Source: Chrysomallon squamiferum
Lineage: Eukaryota > Mollusca > Gastropoda > Neomphalida > Peltospiridae
Assembly: GCA_012295275.1 (NCBI GenBank)
Contig: CM022677.1
Span: forward strand, 6,771,690-6,835,689
Direction of reading: 5' to 3'
DNA: 64,000 bases
Position 1 is the stretch's first letter; each line of letters starts with the position of its first letter. The notes beneath the pieces were generated by a model. It was not told the origin of the DNA. It was given only the letters and a program-made list of their open reading frames with translations, and did no database searches. The translations under genes were made by a program, and so were the position numbers. Below are positions 46,530 through 58,590 of this stretch, in pieces.

Positions 46530-46570
46530 TCATGTATTCATGACGTAACCAATACAGTGTGTATACTTAC

Positions 46571-46643
46571 AACAAACCGGCCATCTGAAATGTTCGAGGA
46601 TACTTTATGCAATACACAGCGAGTACTGACATTTATGCTAATT
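46571..46643 (-). CDS. Possible 5' coding exon, right arm
   Basis: Mirror of 35,749-35,826. ATG at 46,632 opens MSVLAVYCIKYPRTFQMAGL to a GTAAGT donor. One substitution and one five-base deletion (upstream of the ATG) separate the two copies over the exon. Confidence 0.5.
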
Positions 46644-46803
46644 CTGTAAAATAAACCATGAATTAGGAAAATACTGAATCGGATGTTACATCAATGTGGC
46701 GAATGTTATACATTTTCATTATACATTTTAATTAAGTAAAACAATGGAAAATATTGCTTAAGTGAATTAATCAGAAATAAGCTGTTTTCTGTGTGTATGT
46801 GTG

Positions 46804-46916
<113 letters not shown>

Positions 46917-47229
46917 CCAGTTGCCTAATTTCTAATAGTGTTCTTGTTTGTTCACCTCATTGTTTAACGCATCATATACGTAATGTACTGTTTTTTTACA
47001 TCTACAATGGACAGCTAATATATATATGATTTAATTATTTACAAACAGTGTAACCCATTATTGACTACTGATGGAAATTTGCTGTGCATATCAAAAGAGA
47101 CTTGTCGAGGTTTGGCTGAAATAAGTACACACTGGTAAATTTAAACTTTAAACATACGGACCATATCAAAATAACAATTTAAATTAAAAAAAAAATTACA
47201 ATAAATATTCACATACAGCATATTTGATT

Positions 47230-48990
47230 ATTTTCGGTGACAAATGCAGAATCTCTTCTTTAGCAATGATTTAGAAGTGGATTTTTTGTTGTTGGAATGG
47301 TAGCGATATTTTGAACGATAATCATTCTCTCGTTTTGAAAAATAACGTCTTAACCAAGAAAGAAAGAAGTGAAAAAAAAAAATAATAAAAAAATAAAAAA
47401 GTTTTCAATAACATCCAATAACAAATACTTTTAATATATATTTTATTTTTTTTTTTTTTTTTTTAATAAATGCCTATGGAAAATATTTACAAACAACAAA
47501 TTAAGTCAATAAGCTAAGAAATCTATTTCTAGGTTCATTTGTCACATTTAAAACGTGTTCTATCTGTTTCATTTATTTTTCTGGATTAATGGAACATGGT
47601 CGCTTGAAATACGCTCTGAATTTTTCCGTTCTGTGTTTCTCTTATTTAGAGCCATCCAAAAATGGACATAGTCCATGAATTTTTCATTTTGTTAGGTGAA
47701 CCATTCCGATATAAATTATACAAAATATAGCTGCACCTGCTTTATGTTGTTCATGTATAAGGAAAGATCCTAATCTTGTTGCATTTAATTTCTACATGTC
47801 TTAAGTTTAACCACGTGGCAATTCTGTTTTCACTGGAACCCCTTCTAAGTTGAAATAGTCAGTGTGATGTTCGTGAACTGTCTGCCTAGTCCATAGTTTG
47901 CCACCTGAAGTGGTTCTGAAGCTTTTTGAAAGAATAGGATTGCTTCAATTCATCTCTGTTCCCAGTGAACAGTTTCTATATAACCTCTTCCCAGACATGT
48001 ATTTGGTTAATTATTTTTTGGATTTTTTAGTTTTTTTCCATACTGATTGATTTCCAGATGTTTCTAAAATTGTTTTGGAAACTGTTTTAATTTAGTTTAA
48101 TTGCAGCATAAACATGATAAAATTTCATGATAGAGAACAATTTTCGGTGAGAAATGCAGAATCTCTTCTTTAGCAGGCTTAAGAATTAGAACCGGATTTT
48201 TGTTGTTGAAATGGGACATTTCAAACAGTTCGTACTTTAATAACGTCTTCACCACGACAGAGAGCATCGAAAGTTGTTTTTCTTTAACTCTGGCATTTGA
48301 TCTTTTCTCTCCTTGAATATTTTTTTCCTTCTGTTCGGAACGTTCAAGTCCAGGATGAAAATTAACTGTTCATTTGTCAGATTTAAAATTTCTATCTGTA
48401 AACTGATGGGGGGGGCTAATTTTCTACCGTTAATTTCATAGTCATGAAATACGCTCTGAATTTTTTCCGTTCTTTGTTTTCTAGATTTTATTCCATCCAA
48501 ATATGTACATAGTTGTATTTTTTCATTTTGTACATGTTTGTAATTGATAACAGTCTTCTGCTGATAATCTCTGTGTTTGAAACATCGTTATATATGTTAA
48601 GTTTGTCGCATTTAATTTGTTTGTTGATAATCTTGTCGAAACACCTATTTTTCTATTTGTCTTCTAAGTCTTTCTGTTTGGAAGATGTTCACGAATTTTT
48701 TGTAGTTCATGTTATGTCTGGGAATAATATTTTCGTGAAGAATAGGCTGAAATCTTGTTCTCCAGTCCAAAGTGAAAAGAATATATAAAAATGCACCAAT
48801 TGGATTGACTATTTAAGAATTTGGATCTTTTAGTTCTGTCGAACACTGATGTTCATTTTGATCTGAAATTGTTTTCAACTTTTTTCCAATTTAGTTCCTT
48901 GTTCATAAACATGACTGAAATTTCTTATTTCTGTTGCCAAGTCTCTTCCTGCTAGTACAGATCTGTAGAGATGTGAAACGGACGAAAACA
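47230..48990 (-). pseudogene. P4HA: P4HA mosaic pseudogene, right arm
   Basis: The minus strand retains recognisable but shuffled P4HA pieces: DPN-like and PIGAF remnants near 48,790-48,860, YVHIW near 48,510, KQRTEKIQSVFHDYEINGRK near 48,420-48,480, LNLTNEQL, the LCRGE region near 48,250, EEILHLS near 48,150, and catalytic-domain remnants near 47,650-47,900. The KIQSVF-like and EEILH-like blocks each appear twice (near 47,620 and 48,450; near 47,250 and 48,150), so internal duplication has occurred. No long frame remains. More damaged than the left-arm copy. Confidence 0.8.
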
Positions 48991-49364
48991 GTTCTGAATT
49001 AGCAGATAAAAAGCAAATTAAAATAATGTACTGCTGATACATACAAAATGAAAAAAATAAATTAAAATGGATGAATATTAAATATATAAAAAAAGGTTAT
49101 TAAACTGAAATAAAATGCAAATTTTATCTTTCATTTTATTTCAATTCGTTTATTTTATTATTTTACTGTTTCTATTTAGATGTCGTGTGTGTATGTTGTA
49201 AGTGAAACACTTTAGTTGTTATGTTTCTGTTATCCTTTGATTTATGTAAACCTATTTTTTTATTTTCTGTCAGTCTTTCTGTTTAAATAATTAGTGTAAT
49301 TTGATTATGTCAGAATAAAGTAAGATACAGAAGAAAAACACCTCAAAAGAAAAATTAAAATGTG

Positions 49365-49600
49365 CATTACAGCTGTCATTTAGAAATGGCGCACTTCTCA
49401 AGTGATAAAGAACAGGGTTGTCTGCAGCTCTGGGTTTTAAAAAATAAAGATTAGCAAACGGGTTTTATAAATGAATAATGTATATACAGATCACTGCTAT
49501 CAATTAGGTCGCCTTGCATACATAATGAAAAATATACAGATTTTGGATGTGGATGAGTCTTCAGAAAGAAAGAACTGAAAAGAATTGAGGAAGAATCTCG
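49365..49600 (+). pseudogene. P4HA: Inverted P4HA substrate-domain fragment, locus 3
   Basis: Plus-strand remnants include HFSS, GLSAA, CYQLGRLAYIMKN and LDVDESSERKN-like sequence, the mirror of 32,560-32,770. It preserves more of the 3' part (DCYQLGRLAY to the MSLEKQRTE region) than the left-arm relic. Confidence 0.7.
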
Positions 49601-49649
49601 ATATGGAGTCTAATTAGATGTCAGTTTTAAGTGACACTAGTTGTTAATC

Positions 49650-50110
49650 TTGTATGCAACCTCTGATATTAGCAGCATTAAGTAAATAAATAGTGTACAA
49701 TAACGTAATATTAGCACCATTAAGTAAAATTAATACTGTACTGTAACATGATATTAGCATCATTAAGTAAAATTAATACTGTACTGTAACATGATATTAG
49801 CATCATTAAGTAAAATTAATACTGTACTGTAACATGATATTAGCATCATTAAGTAAATAAATACTGTACTGTAACATGATATTAGCATCATTAAGTAAAT
49901 AAATACTGTACTGTAACATGATATTAGCATCATTAAGTAAAATTAATACTGTACTGTAACATGATATTAGCATCATTAAGTAAAATTAATACTGTACTGT
50001 AACATGATATTAGCATCATTAAGTAAAATTAATACTGTTCAGCAACGTGATATTAGCAGACATTAAGTAAATAAATACTGTACAGAAATGTGATATTAGC
50101 TGTATTAACA
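49650..50110 (-). repeat. Minisatellite, about 10 units of the 42-bp family
   Basis: Units contain ATTAATACTGTACTGTAACA and TGATATTAGCATCATTAAG. Here most units read TACTGTACTGTAAC, so the palindrome is changed. The inner units are nearly identical, indicating recent local expansion. Confidence 0.93.
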
Positions 50111-50454
50111 AAAAGATTTGTCTCATTTTTTTTATTATTATTGTTGTTTTGTTGTTGTTGTTGTTGTTATAGCTAAAACAAATTAGTATAAACAATAAAC
50201 ATAATAAAATACTCATAAAACTATGAAACAACAACACCAAAAAAAACACACAAAAAACCACAACAACTTGGGTAAGTAAACATTGACTGAAATAAACAAT
50301 TTATACTACCAACACAGTAAACAGTTTAATAAACAAGACAGAAACTTTACAAACTATTACAAATAAACAGTGGCAATCAAACGTAAATAAAGAGAAAAGT
50401 CCACTGAGGTGTTTACGTAACTGATTTAGAAGAGTTTTAATAAAAAGCTCAGTA

Positions 50455-51205
50455 AAAGAGACGTTCCACTCTCAACAGAGAGTATACAGTACACACACCA
50501 TACACCCTACACACCATACACTCCAAGTACACCATACCCTCAACATAGAGGATACAGTCCACACACTCCATCCACTCAATACACACTATCCACTCTACAC
50601 ACAGGATAAACTCCACAGACGGCACACATTCAACACACACCATACACTCAACAGAGAGCATACACTCTTCACATCATACACTCAACACAGAGGATACACT
50701 CCACACACACAAAACACTCTACACACCATACAGTCCACACATTCCAGACACTAAACAAAGAGCTTACACTCCACAAACACCATCCTATCAACACAGAGTA
50801 TTAACTCTACAAACAGCAGACACTCAACATAGACGATACACTACACACACACCATACAGTCTACACACCATACAGTCCACACATTCCATACACTCAACAC
50901 AGAGCATACACGCCACACAATCCATAATCTCAACAGAGAGTATACACTACACACACACCATACACTCTACACACCATACATTCCACACATTCCATACACT
51001 CAACATAGAGCATACACTCCACACACACCATACACTCTACACACCATACATTCCACACATTCCATACACTCGACAGAGAGCATACACTCCACACACACCA
51101 TACACTCTACACACCATACATTCCACACATTCCATACACTCGACAGAGAGCATACACTCCACACACACCATACAGTCTATACACCATACATTCCACATTG
51201 AAAAA
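50455..51205. repeat. Minisatellite, unit about 70 bp, right arm only
   Basis: Repeated CATACACTCCACACACACC, CATACACTCTACACACC and CATACATTCCACACATTCC blocks with AACACAGAG/CGACAGAGAG joints. Units at 50,980-51,170 are almost identical. The left arm has about 35 bases at the equivalent place (31,925-31,960). Confidence 0.93.
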
Positions 51206-51708
51206 ATAAATTTAGTCTGAGGTTGTTAGTCTGTAGGTCAACCAGTCCCTGGCTACCTAGATACATTCCACAGACTTAGCTCAAAAACAAAATTATAAAA
51301 CAAATAACAAAAATATACAAAGCTTTTATAATATTTAAAAGTTTCCAGTAAAGCATCTGTTAGCAAGATAGACCTTAAGTGAAAACATTTATTTTAGAAG
51401 TAAGAAAAAATGTTGTAGCAACTACTCACTGGGTGCATTCATTAATGATTCACAGGAAACTTTTCCATCAACAGCTGAGCAGTATAGACGTATTTTTAAA
51501 TGTCAGAATATTATGAAATGTTTTGTTGTAAAGCGCTGTGGTGATTTCAGTTTGTCAGTATTATTACTATTACTTTATTTGCGATGGCCTAATACTTAAA
51601 CAAGAGAACGTGATAACTTTTTTAGAACCACAGTAAAATCGAACGTTTACAGAACTATCTTCTTAAAAATGAGTCAGTTCGGGCGAAAAATATCGCGAAT
51701 TCTTCTTC

Positions 51709-51711
<3 letters not shown>

Positions 51712-51768
<57 letters not shown>
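51712..51768. repeat. (ATT)n microsatellite
   Basis: Over 50 bases of ATT, mirror of the AAT run at 31,490. Confidence 0.95.
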
Positions 51769-51770
<2 letters not shown>

Positions 51771-52289
51771 TGTTGTTGTTGTATCTTTTCCTTGCTTGAT
51801 AAATAAATAAATAAATAAATAAAAAGAAATTATTAATACATTATATTATTTGCTTTCTAAGAGAGACAGACAGAGACAGAGCCAGAGTATGGGCTGATAT
51901 AAATCTATAGAAACAAGTCAGTATTCCTGTCTCCCTCTCACTATTTAAATTTTTGCTCTTTAATATCAGTAATTACTCTTTAAAACAAAATAACAAATAT
52001 TTACCTTTTGTAAAGTGTATATAGTCAATAGAAAATAATAAGAAAAAAATAGAAGAAAAAAGTAAGAAAAGGAAAATAATAACAAGGTAAAAATAAATAT
52101 AAGAATTTAGGTATGATTACGGTGTCTTACAACAATTTCATTTTGCTTTTATTCAGCATTTTTTGCATTTTAAATGTCTGTATGATAATTTTTGTTTCAT
52201 TATCGCAACATTAAATCAGTTTGAACACATCTGGTTGATAATTTGATGCAGCAGCATATCATTTCCTTGCCATACCGGTTTCTATAAAT

Positions 52290-53910
52290 TTCCATATCTA
52301 TTTTTCTATTTTTCTGTCTTTCAATCTCTGTATTCATCCATCATTCTAATTGTCTTTCTGACTCTCTGTCTGTCTGTTCATCTATTCATCTATTCTTCTC
52401 TTTCTGTAAATTTGTAAATTTGTCAACACTGTGGGTCTGTTCATCAGTCTCACTGTTAAACTTACAGATATTAAAACCTTCTGTCTGTTTGTCCAGCTAT
52501 CTGTCCATATAATCAATCAATCTAGCTATCTACGTGTTTGTTTCTATCTATCTCTCTTTCTCTCTCTCAATCTCTCTTTAGACTGTTCAGTATTTGAACA
52601 TATTTGTCACTCTAATCTGTGTCTCTAACTGTCCGAATCAGTTATTCTGTCCATTAATCTTTCTCTCGCTGTCTGCATGTTTGTCTGCCTGTTCACTCTG
52701 TCTCTCTGTATGTTAGTCTAACCAGTCAGCCTTATTTTAACATCTACAATCCATGTAACCGTGCTTTTCACTATCTATCTGTCCACCTGTCTGTCTATCA
52801 ACCTGTCTCTTTATCATTCATCATCAATTCATCTATATAGTGAATATCTCTCTATCACTTGTTTCTCTCTCTGCCTTTATCATTTCTATGTCTCTCGTCT
52901 GATAAATGTGTCATTTCTATGTCTCTCTACACATACCTGTATCCCAAATCACTCTCTGCCTAAATGTCAATTACCTGTCTGTGTGTCTCTCCACCTATCT
53001 CTGTCACTTGTACCTTTCGCTATATCTCTAATACTTGTCTACATCACTCTCTCTATTTTTTCTGTCTCTCCACCTATATCTCTATCACTTGTCTCTGTCA
53101 CTATCTACACCTATATCTCTATCCCATGACTTTCTCTATCTATATATCTTTATTTATATCTTGATTATTTCTCTCTGTCTCTCTAACTATGTCTGTCCCA
53201 TGACTCAGCCTTCCTACCTATTATCTTCTCTATCATTTGGCTCTGCTTCTCTCTATCTTTACCTCTATCACATCTGTCTCTCAACGTTTCTATCTATCTC
53301 TCTATCTGTACCTTTATCTCGTTCTGTACCTTGATAACTTCTGTCTCTGAACCATATCTCTATCACTTCTCTCTGTCTACAAATATTGCTATTGCTTGTT
53401 TCCGATTCTCAACCAGCATGTCTAGTACTTGTACATCTCTCTACCATTATCTCTATCACTTGCCTTTCTCTCTATATTTATCATTATCATTTGTCTCCAT
53501 GTCTCAACTTATATCTCTATCAAAATCTGCCTAACCCTTATCTCTATCATCAGTCTTTCTACCTATATATCTTTGACTTGTCTCCTTCTCTTTACCTACA
53601 TCACTAATACTTGTCTCTGTCTCTCTATCTATATCTCTATCGCATGCCTCGCTGTACCCGTATCCCTCTCTGCTTATACGTGTCTCTTGTCTAACTACAT
53701 CTGTCTATCCCATGAATCAGACTATCAATAATTTGTTTGTCTCTACTTATATCTCTATCACTTGTCTCTGTCTCTCTACCTTTATTTCTATCATCTTTTT
53801 CTCTCTACCTTTATCTATATCCGTGACTCTTTATCTATATCTCTATCGTTTGTCTCCTTCTCTCTACCAATAACGTATCTGTCTGTATACCTGTATCACT
53901 ATCAATTCTC
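52290..53910. repeat. Degenerate CTAT/CTGT/CTCT pyrimidine-rich tract
   Basis: Mirror of 29,930-30,980 up to 53,395, then continues for another 500 bases with the same texture. Open frames are Ser/Leu/Tyr-rich repeat translations. Confidence 0.85.
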
Positions 53911-53929
53911 TTTTGATATGTGTTCACAA

Positions 53930-54480
53930 ACATAGATTAAGTTATGTCCCTTACGTGAGATGTACTCACAGAGCAAAGTAAAAATTACATCGATTAGAGT
54001 TATCTCCCTTTAGTGATATGTGTTCACAAACATAGGTTAGAGTTATGTCCCTTACATGAGATGTACTCACTAAGCTTACGCACGCTAATTATCCGTACGG
54101 GATAAATGTAACCTCCAGAAACGCCGAGATTCGATCCACGATTGTGGAAAAATCACTTTTGTCTATATAAAAAGATCATAAGCCGTGACGTATCACCCGG
54201 ATGTGGGAGAAGTTTACGCCGCGAACAAAAAAATATATCGATTAGAGTTATTTCCCTTACGTGAGATGTACTCACTAAGCTTTCGTACGCTAATTATCCG
54301 TACTGGATTAATGGAACCTCCAAAAACGCCAGTCAGCAGTTACCATATATGGTTATATCACATGACCGTACACTTCCCAGTGCTAATGAAATCTCCCAAT
54401 AAGAAGCAGTCATGTTAATATATCTTGCTAGCTTTTACTCCACTCTAAATACTTTAAAACATTACATAATCTAAGCATTA
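53930..54480 (-). mobile_element. Possible LTR of a decayed retrotransposon
   Basis: Directly downstream (minus strand) of the pol-like tail. It contains direct repeats: GAGATGTACTCACTAAGCTT with GCTAATTATCCGTAC occurs at 54,060-54,110 and 54,262-54,305, and GTGTTCACAAACATAG at 53,921 and 54,020. A TATATAGACAAAAG stretch near 54,160 on the minus strand could be promoter-like. GC content is higher than in the surroundings. LTR identity is inferred from position only. Confidence 0.4.
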
Positions 54481-54530
54481 TAGAATAGGAACCAATGGCT
54501 ATTATTTCTCTATTCTAAACATTTCTCAAC

Positions 54531-54907
54531 TTAAAATGTTGCCATACTTTCCAGAAGAACTGCAGAGAGGGGTAGATTATGAGGATTACTATGCTGACCA
54601 GCACGTGACCTAGATGAGCGTCTTACAGGAGCAGCATTTACATCTTGTGATGATGTCTCTCATTCTGCATCAGCTGTCATATTCACATCCCGCTCTGTCT
54701 CACTACAAGGGCAACAAGTAAATGATTCTGATTATCGGGGAGAGGTTTACGAGGATTTAATGCTGGGTTACGGCCATTACGGTGGGATCTATTATCTGTG
54801 TCGTCTGTTACCGTAGATGTTACATGTGGTGGCTCAGTAGTGACTATAGCTTTTGAATCCAAGATCTGTGGACATTTTTCTGAGATGCAATAAGTTACAT
54901 CTTCTGA
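54531..54907 (-). mobile_element. Retrotransposon pol C-terminal tail remnant
   Basis: The minus strand is open for about 75 codons from 54,907 (SEDVTYCISEKCPQILDSKA through NPALNPRKPLPDNQNHL), then frameshifts. It ends as APVRRSSRSRAGQHSNPHNL with a stop at 54,531. An RRSSR...AGQHSN..NLP tail is typical of the extreme C-terminus of Ty3/Gypsy-type pol proteins. No integrase core, RNase H or reverse transcriptase is present here. Confidence 0.5.
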
Positions 54908-54964
54908 CTGAAATATTTAATCAGTATTAAAAAAAAAGTTTATGTTACAAACAGATTTCTTAAC

Positions 54965-55165
54965 ATGAGACATAATTATGCAGGACTCAAAATGGCCAGT
55001 CGCCAGGTCATCAAATGTGACCAAAGTTCCGTTTAGGCGACTGGGAGGTAAAAATCATTATGGTTGGTCTCCCAAAAATATTATTTGGATGACCTGTTTT
55101 TTCTATAAGTTATGACACAAGAGCCACTATTAATATTTTTTATCGAAAATATTTATTTCACATAA
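54965..55165 (-). repeat. Interspersed repeat fragment (TGGCTCTTGT family), copy 2
   Basis: Minus strand contains AGTGGCTCTTGTGTCATAAC, GGTCATCCAAATAATATTT, GGAACTTTGGTCAC and GACTGGCCATTTTGAGTCCTG-like landmarks shared with 63,345-63,530. Independent flanks show that this is dispersed, not part of the segmental duplication. Confidence 0.65.
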
Positions 55166-55214
55166 AATATCTATTTATAAAGACTAATGTTATGTGAATA
55201 TTTCCAACCCGTAT

Positions 55215-55470
55215 GTTAAAGGATTATCGGTTGGTTAACGGAACAAGTTATCATAGGAGATAACACTGTAACAAAGTGTTTGCTATTGCTTTTCCTTTTC
55301 AATTGCACCTTTAATTGGCTAAATCTGAAGCCAATCAACAAATCTAGCGAACTTTTAGAGCTTTACGTTAACGAATTATCGGTTGGTTAACGGAACAAGT
55401 TATCATGGAAGATAACTCTATAACCTTGTATTAGCTATTGTTTTTCCTTTTCAATTTCGGTAGGGTTACT
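55215..55470 (+). repeat. Two-copy direct repeat
   Basis: ATTATCGGTTGGTTAACGGA with ACAAGTTATCAT, GATAACxCT and GCTATTG.TTTTCCTTTTCAATT occurs at 55,221-55,305 and 55,377-55,460, separated by about 70 bases. It is not coding. Confidence 0.85.
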
Positions 55471-55479
55471 TACACGGAA

Positions 55480-55502
55480 TAAAAAAATGAATAAATAAAA
55501 AT

Positions 55503-55534
<32 letters not shown>

Positions 55535-55817
55535 TGAAAAATACTAAAAAGAAAGACTGAACGCCTTCCTTGTACTTACTGACATAACGTGTATAATCAT
55601 CAGCTTGAAAGACATTTGTCTCACGTTGAAAATGTCAGTAATAGATATTCTTAAGAAGAAGAAAAAAGTAAGTTCTTCTGAAGTAATATTATTTATTCAT
55701 GTTAGAGAATTACATTTGGTATACAGACAGATAAATTAAATTAGGAAATCAAAATTTTTTAAATGTTAAATGAAAAGGTAATATATTTTATCTGGATAAA
55801 CAACACTCATTAAAATG

Positions 55818-55861
<44 letters not shown>

Positions 55862-56130
55862 CTTCTAGATTAGGACAGTTGTTGCAAATAATTTACCACT
55901 GTATCAGTATTATAAGAATTTAGTTTTTTTTTTTTTTCATCTGAAAAGGATATGGCAGGTCTACAAAGCACTCCAATGAACAAAGCAGAGACAACTTGTG
56001 TGGGTTTTTCATTAGATTTTTCCTATTTAAGCAGCTGTTAATTTGTAATTTTTCCTTCATTTTTATAGAGTACATTTGAATGTGTGTGTGTGTGTGTGGG
56101 GGGGTGTCTGCTTATATCTTTTATTGTTTG
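55480..56130. other. AT-rich stretch with AAAT and AT runs
   Basis: Contains AAAT repeats (55,485-55,535) and an (AT)n/(T)n run (55,818-55,862). No gene is visible. Confidence 0.65.
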
Positions 56131-56134
56131 TTTA

Positions 56135-57020
56135 CAGCATTAATCAGCACAAACTCACAGCTTTATTGAAGCATTGCAGACTGAATGGTAACTCCAAGAG
56201 AGTAAAGAAATCTGGCAGAAGAAAATTAATTCACACTTTTACATGTGAAGACAGAGAAAGAACAGTTCAAGTTCTGCAGCCTTTTCGTCAAGATTATGAC
56301 TAATTTTGTCTGAGTCATTTGCAGGATTCAAAGGCAGTGATTTGAAAATACTGTCTGCATGTGAGACTAAATCTTCACTTTGGAGGAGTATCAACAGACT
56401 GCTACTGCACAGGGTAAGAATTCATTTGAATAATGAGTAATTTTTCTAAGTGATATTTACTGGAATCTGGTCTGAAACATATTTAATTATAAGTATATTG
56501 TATTAATTCTTAGATTAATTTATTTTATATTGCACATGCTTTTCTTTGTTATTTTAAATTTTGTTTTGTTTTCCATTTTTAAGAAAAAGCTGTCTTCTTC
56601 AGTTTGACGTCATTCACACTGATTCACACTGATTTTCCAAAACAGATCTCTGCTGGCAATGCAAACAGTGAGAAGATAGAGAAAACTGCAGTTTTCCAGC
56701 AGAAGAGAAAATGAGAGTGTTTGCAGAAGAATTTGAGCACCTACACATTGTGGAAGCAGAAGGAAAAGTTATAACACATTGGTAGACAAGTGTAAAATTG
56801 TAATTTCTGAAGCTGGTATAACCTGTCTCGGTCAACATCTTCCGAGTTCATTTCCTGCAACAGACTTTCATTTACTGTTTTAAGTTTGAACAGAAATTTC
56901 ACATTCCAAACAGCCCACTCCAGCCAGAACCAGTTTAATTCCAAGAAAATATGGAATTTTTAAAATATGTTCTGAAGTTCAGCCAGTCTATCAGCTGCTG
57001 AGTCATTTAATCTCTTAATT
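56135..57020 (+). pseudogene. Degenerate transposon-like multi-copy protein fragment
   Basis: Plus-strand blocks in several frames: HKLTALLKHCRLNGNSKRVK, KKSGRRKL and EDRERTVQVL; then GFKGSDLKILSACETKSSLW; then a CWQCK knuckle-like segment; then HIPNSPLQPEPV and IPRKYGIF. I recall this order (helical N-terminus, a GFK...LLPS..TK..LW block, NP.QPGP.YF..PRK..IFG block) from uncharacterised, multi-copy, probably transposon-encoded proteins in fish and marine invertebrates, but I cannot name the family. Stops and frameshifts separate the blocks. It has no relation to the neighbouring genes. Confidence 0.45.
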
Positions 57021-57861
57021 AATTAATTTATATAATTGTTTTGTACTGCTGTATTGCTTTTTGTTTTGTTTGTTCCTGTGTGTGCTATTTATTTATTCTT
57101 ATAACCTGTGTGATTGTGTTATTTTAAGTTATGTTTTTAGAAATTATTTAATCAAACTTTTGTTTTTATTAAATTTGACAAACAAGAATGGAAAGGCCTG
57201 TGTTAGGTGTTTATCATGTGAGAGATATGTTTTCTGTTAATGGAGGTTCTTTTGTTGAAACTATTTATTTTTGTTGGGCTGTGTTTACAATTTTCTTCAA
57301 GTAGTTGCTGAAAGTTTGCACATTTTACAAGGTATCAGAACTGGCTGGAGTTTCTATGGTGATGAACACTGCAGTAGCTACATGCTAATGACTTGAGTTA
57401 TATCACTTTTGTACATTTTGTTGGTAATTGTTGTCATGGCAGATGTGATCCAGTAGGTTGCTTTACTCTCCATAAACTGACATCAACAGCTTGCCTTTGT
57501 TTGTGAATGCATCTTATTGTAAACATTTTTTTTTTAATTTTGTATTTGTATTCTGGTAATATATTTTGTGATATATTTAAAAAGAGAGTAGGTTTTTTTT
57601 TGTGTTTTTTTTTGTTTTGTTTTTTCCACTCATTTGGTTTTAAGTTGTTGTTGTTACAGAGACTATTTTACTGTTTGCTGAGTCAGAGTTTCAGGATTAG
57701 TGTAATTCCCAGTAAGAACATGTTGATCCCAGTTAAATAAGTCTTTAAGAGTTTTGTGTTGATCCCAAAATAAAATTTCCTTGGGTTGTTATTTTCTGTT
57801 ATGATCTCTGATGTTTTGTTATGGAGATTGTTTTTTTTTCTTCTGTATTTGCATGCTGTGG

Positions 57862-57893
<32 letters not shown>

Positions 57894-58302
57894 TACATTT
57901 CCCACATGTTAGGTTCACTCCCTTCATCCTCCATATCCGTACTGTTTTTATTTGTTTGTAAGGATACCAAAATGTCCAAATTTTCATTAATTTTCTGTTC
58001 AGGGTTTTGTCTGTGTTAGTGTTTGTTGGTGATTTATACTGTTTTTTTATTGATCGCCTTTTGCTTCTGGTCAACTTTATTTGTTTTCAAATCAAATTTT
58101 GCCTTTTTAACCTGCTGTCTTTTGGAAATCCTAATTTTCATTGCTGAATCATCTGAATTAGTGATTTTTATGTTTTCCATGTTGTTGCATTTTTAGAGGT
58201 GGGTTTGGCGTTATTTTTCCTGGTTCTGAATGTCTAACGTATATAGTTGTGTATATAACTGGATGTTAAATATTTATTCTTCTAATGTTTCTCCATTTAC
58301 TT

Positions 58303-58339
<37 letters not shown>

Positions 58340-58590
58340 AACGATAAAATAATTTATAATAAAATAATTGCCTTTTTCTTTTCTTTTGTTTTAAGAGAAA
58401 AATAAAGTAAACAAAATAATTATCTTACAATAAACAAATATTTAAAAACAAAAAAGGAAGGAAACAAATTAACTTGATTTTATGTTTATTTATCAAAAGA
58501 AAAGAAAGAAATGTCTGTCGACTTTCAACTTCAAAAGCATTAATGTGAAACTAACTTACCAGACAGTTTGAAGTTTACTTTTTACAACAA
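57020..58590. other. T-rich non-coding stretch
   Basis: Poly-T interrupted tracts, (AT)(AC) at 57,862-57,894 and an (AC)n run at 58,303-58,333. Open frames are short and lack motifs. Parts of 57,180-57,440 could be a further decayed piece of the upstream element, but I see no supporting motif. Confidence 0.6.

Noticed and set aside
54110-54150. A GAGATTCGATCC sequence resembling a tRNA-type B box (possible SINE head)
   Set aside because: No convincing A box lies at the expected distance and there is no clover-leaf; it sits in the presumed LTR region.
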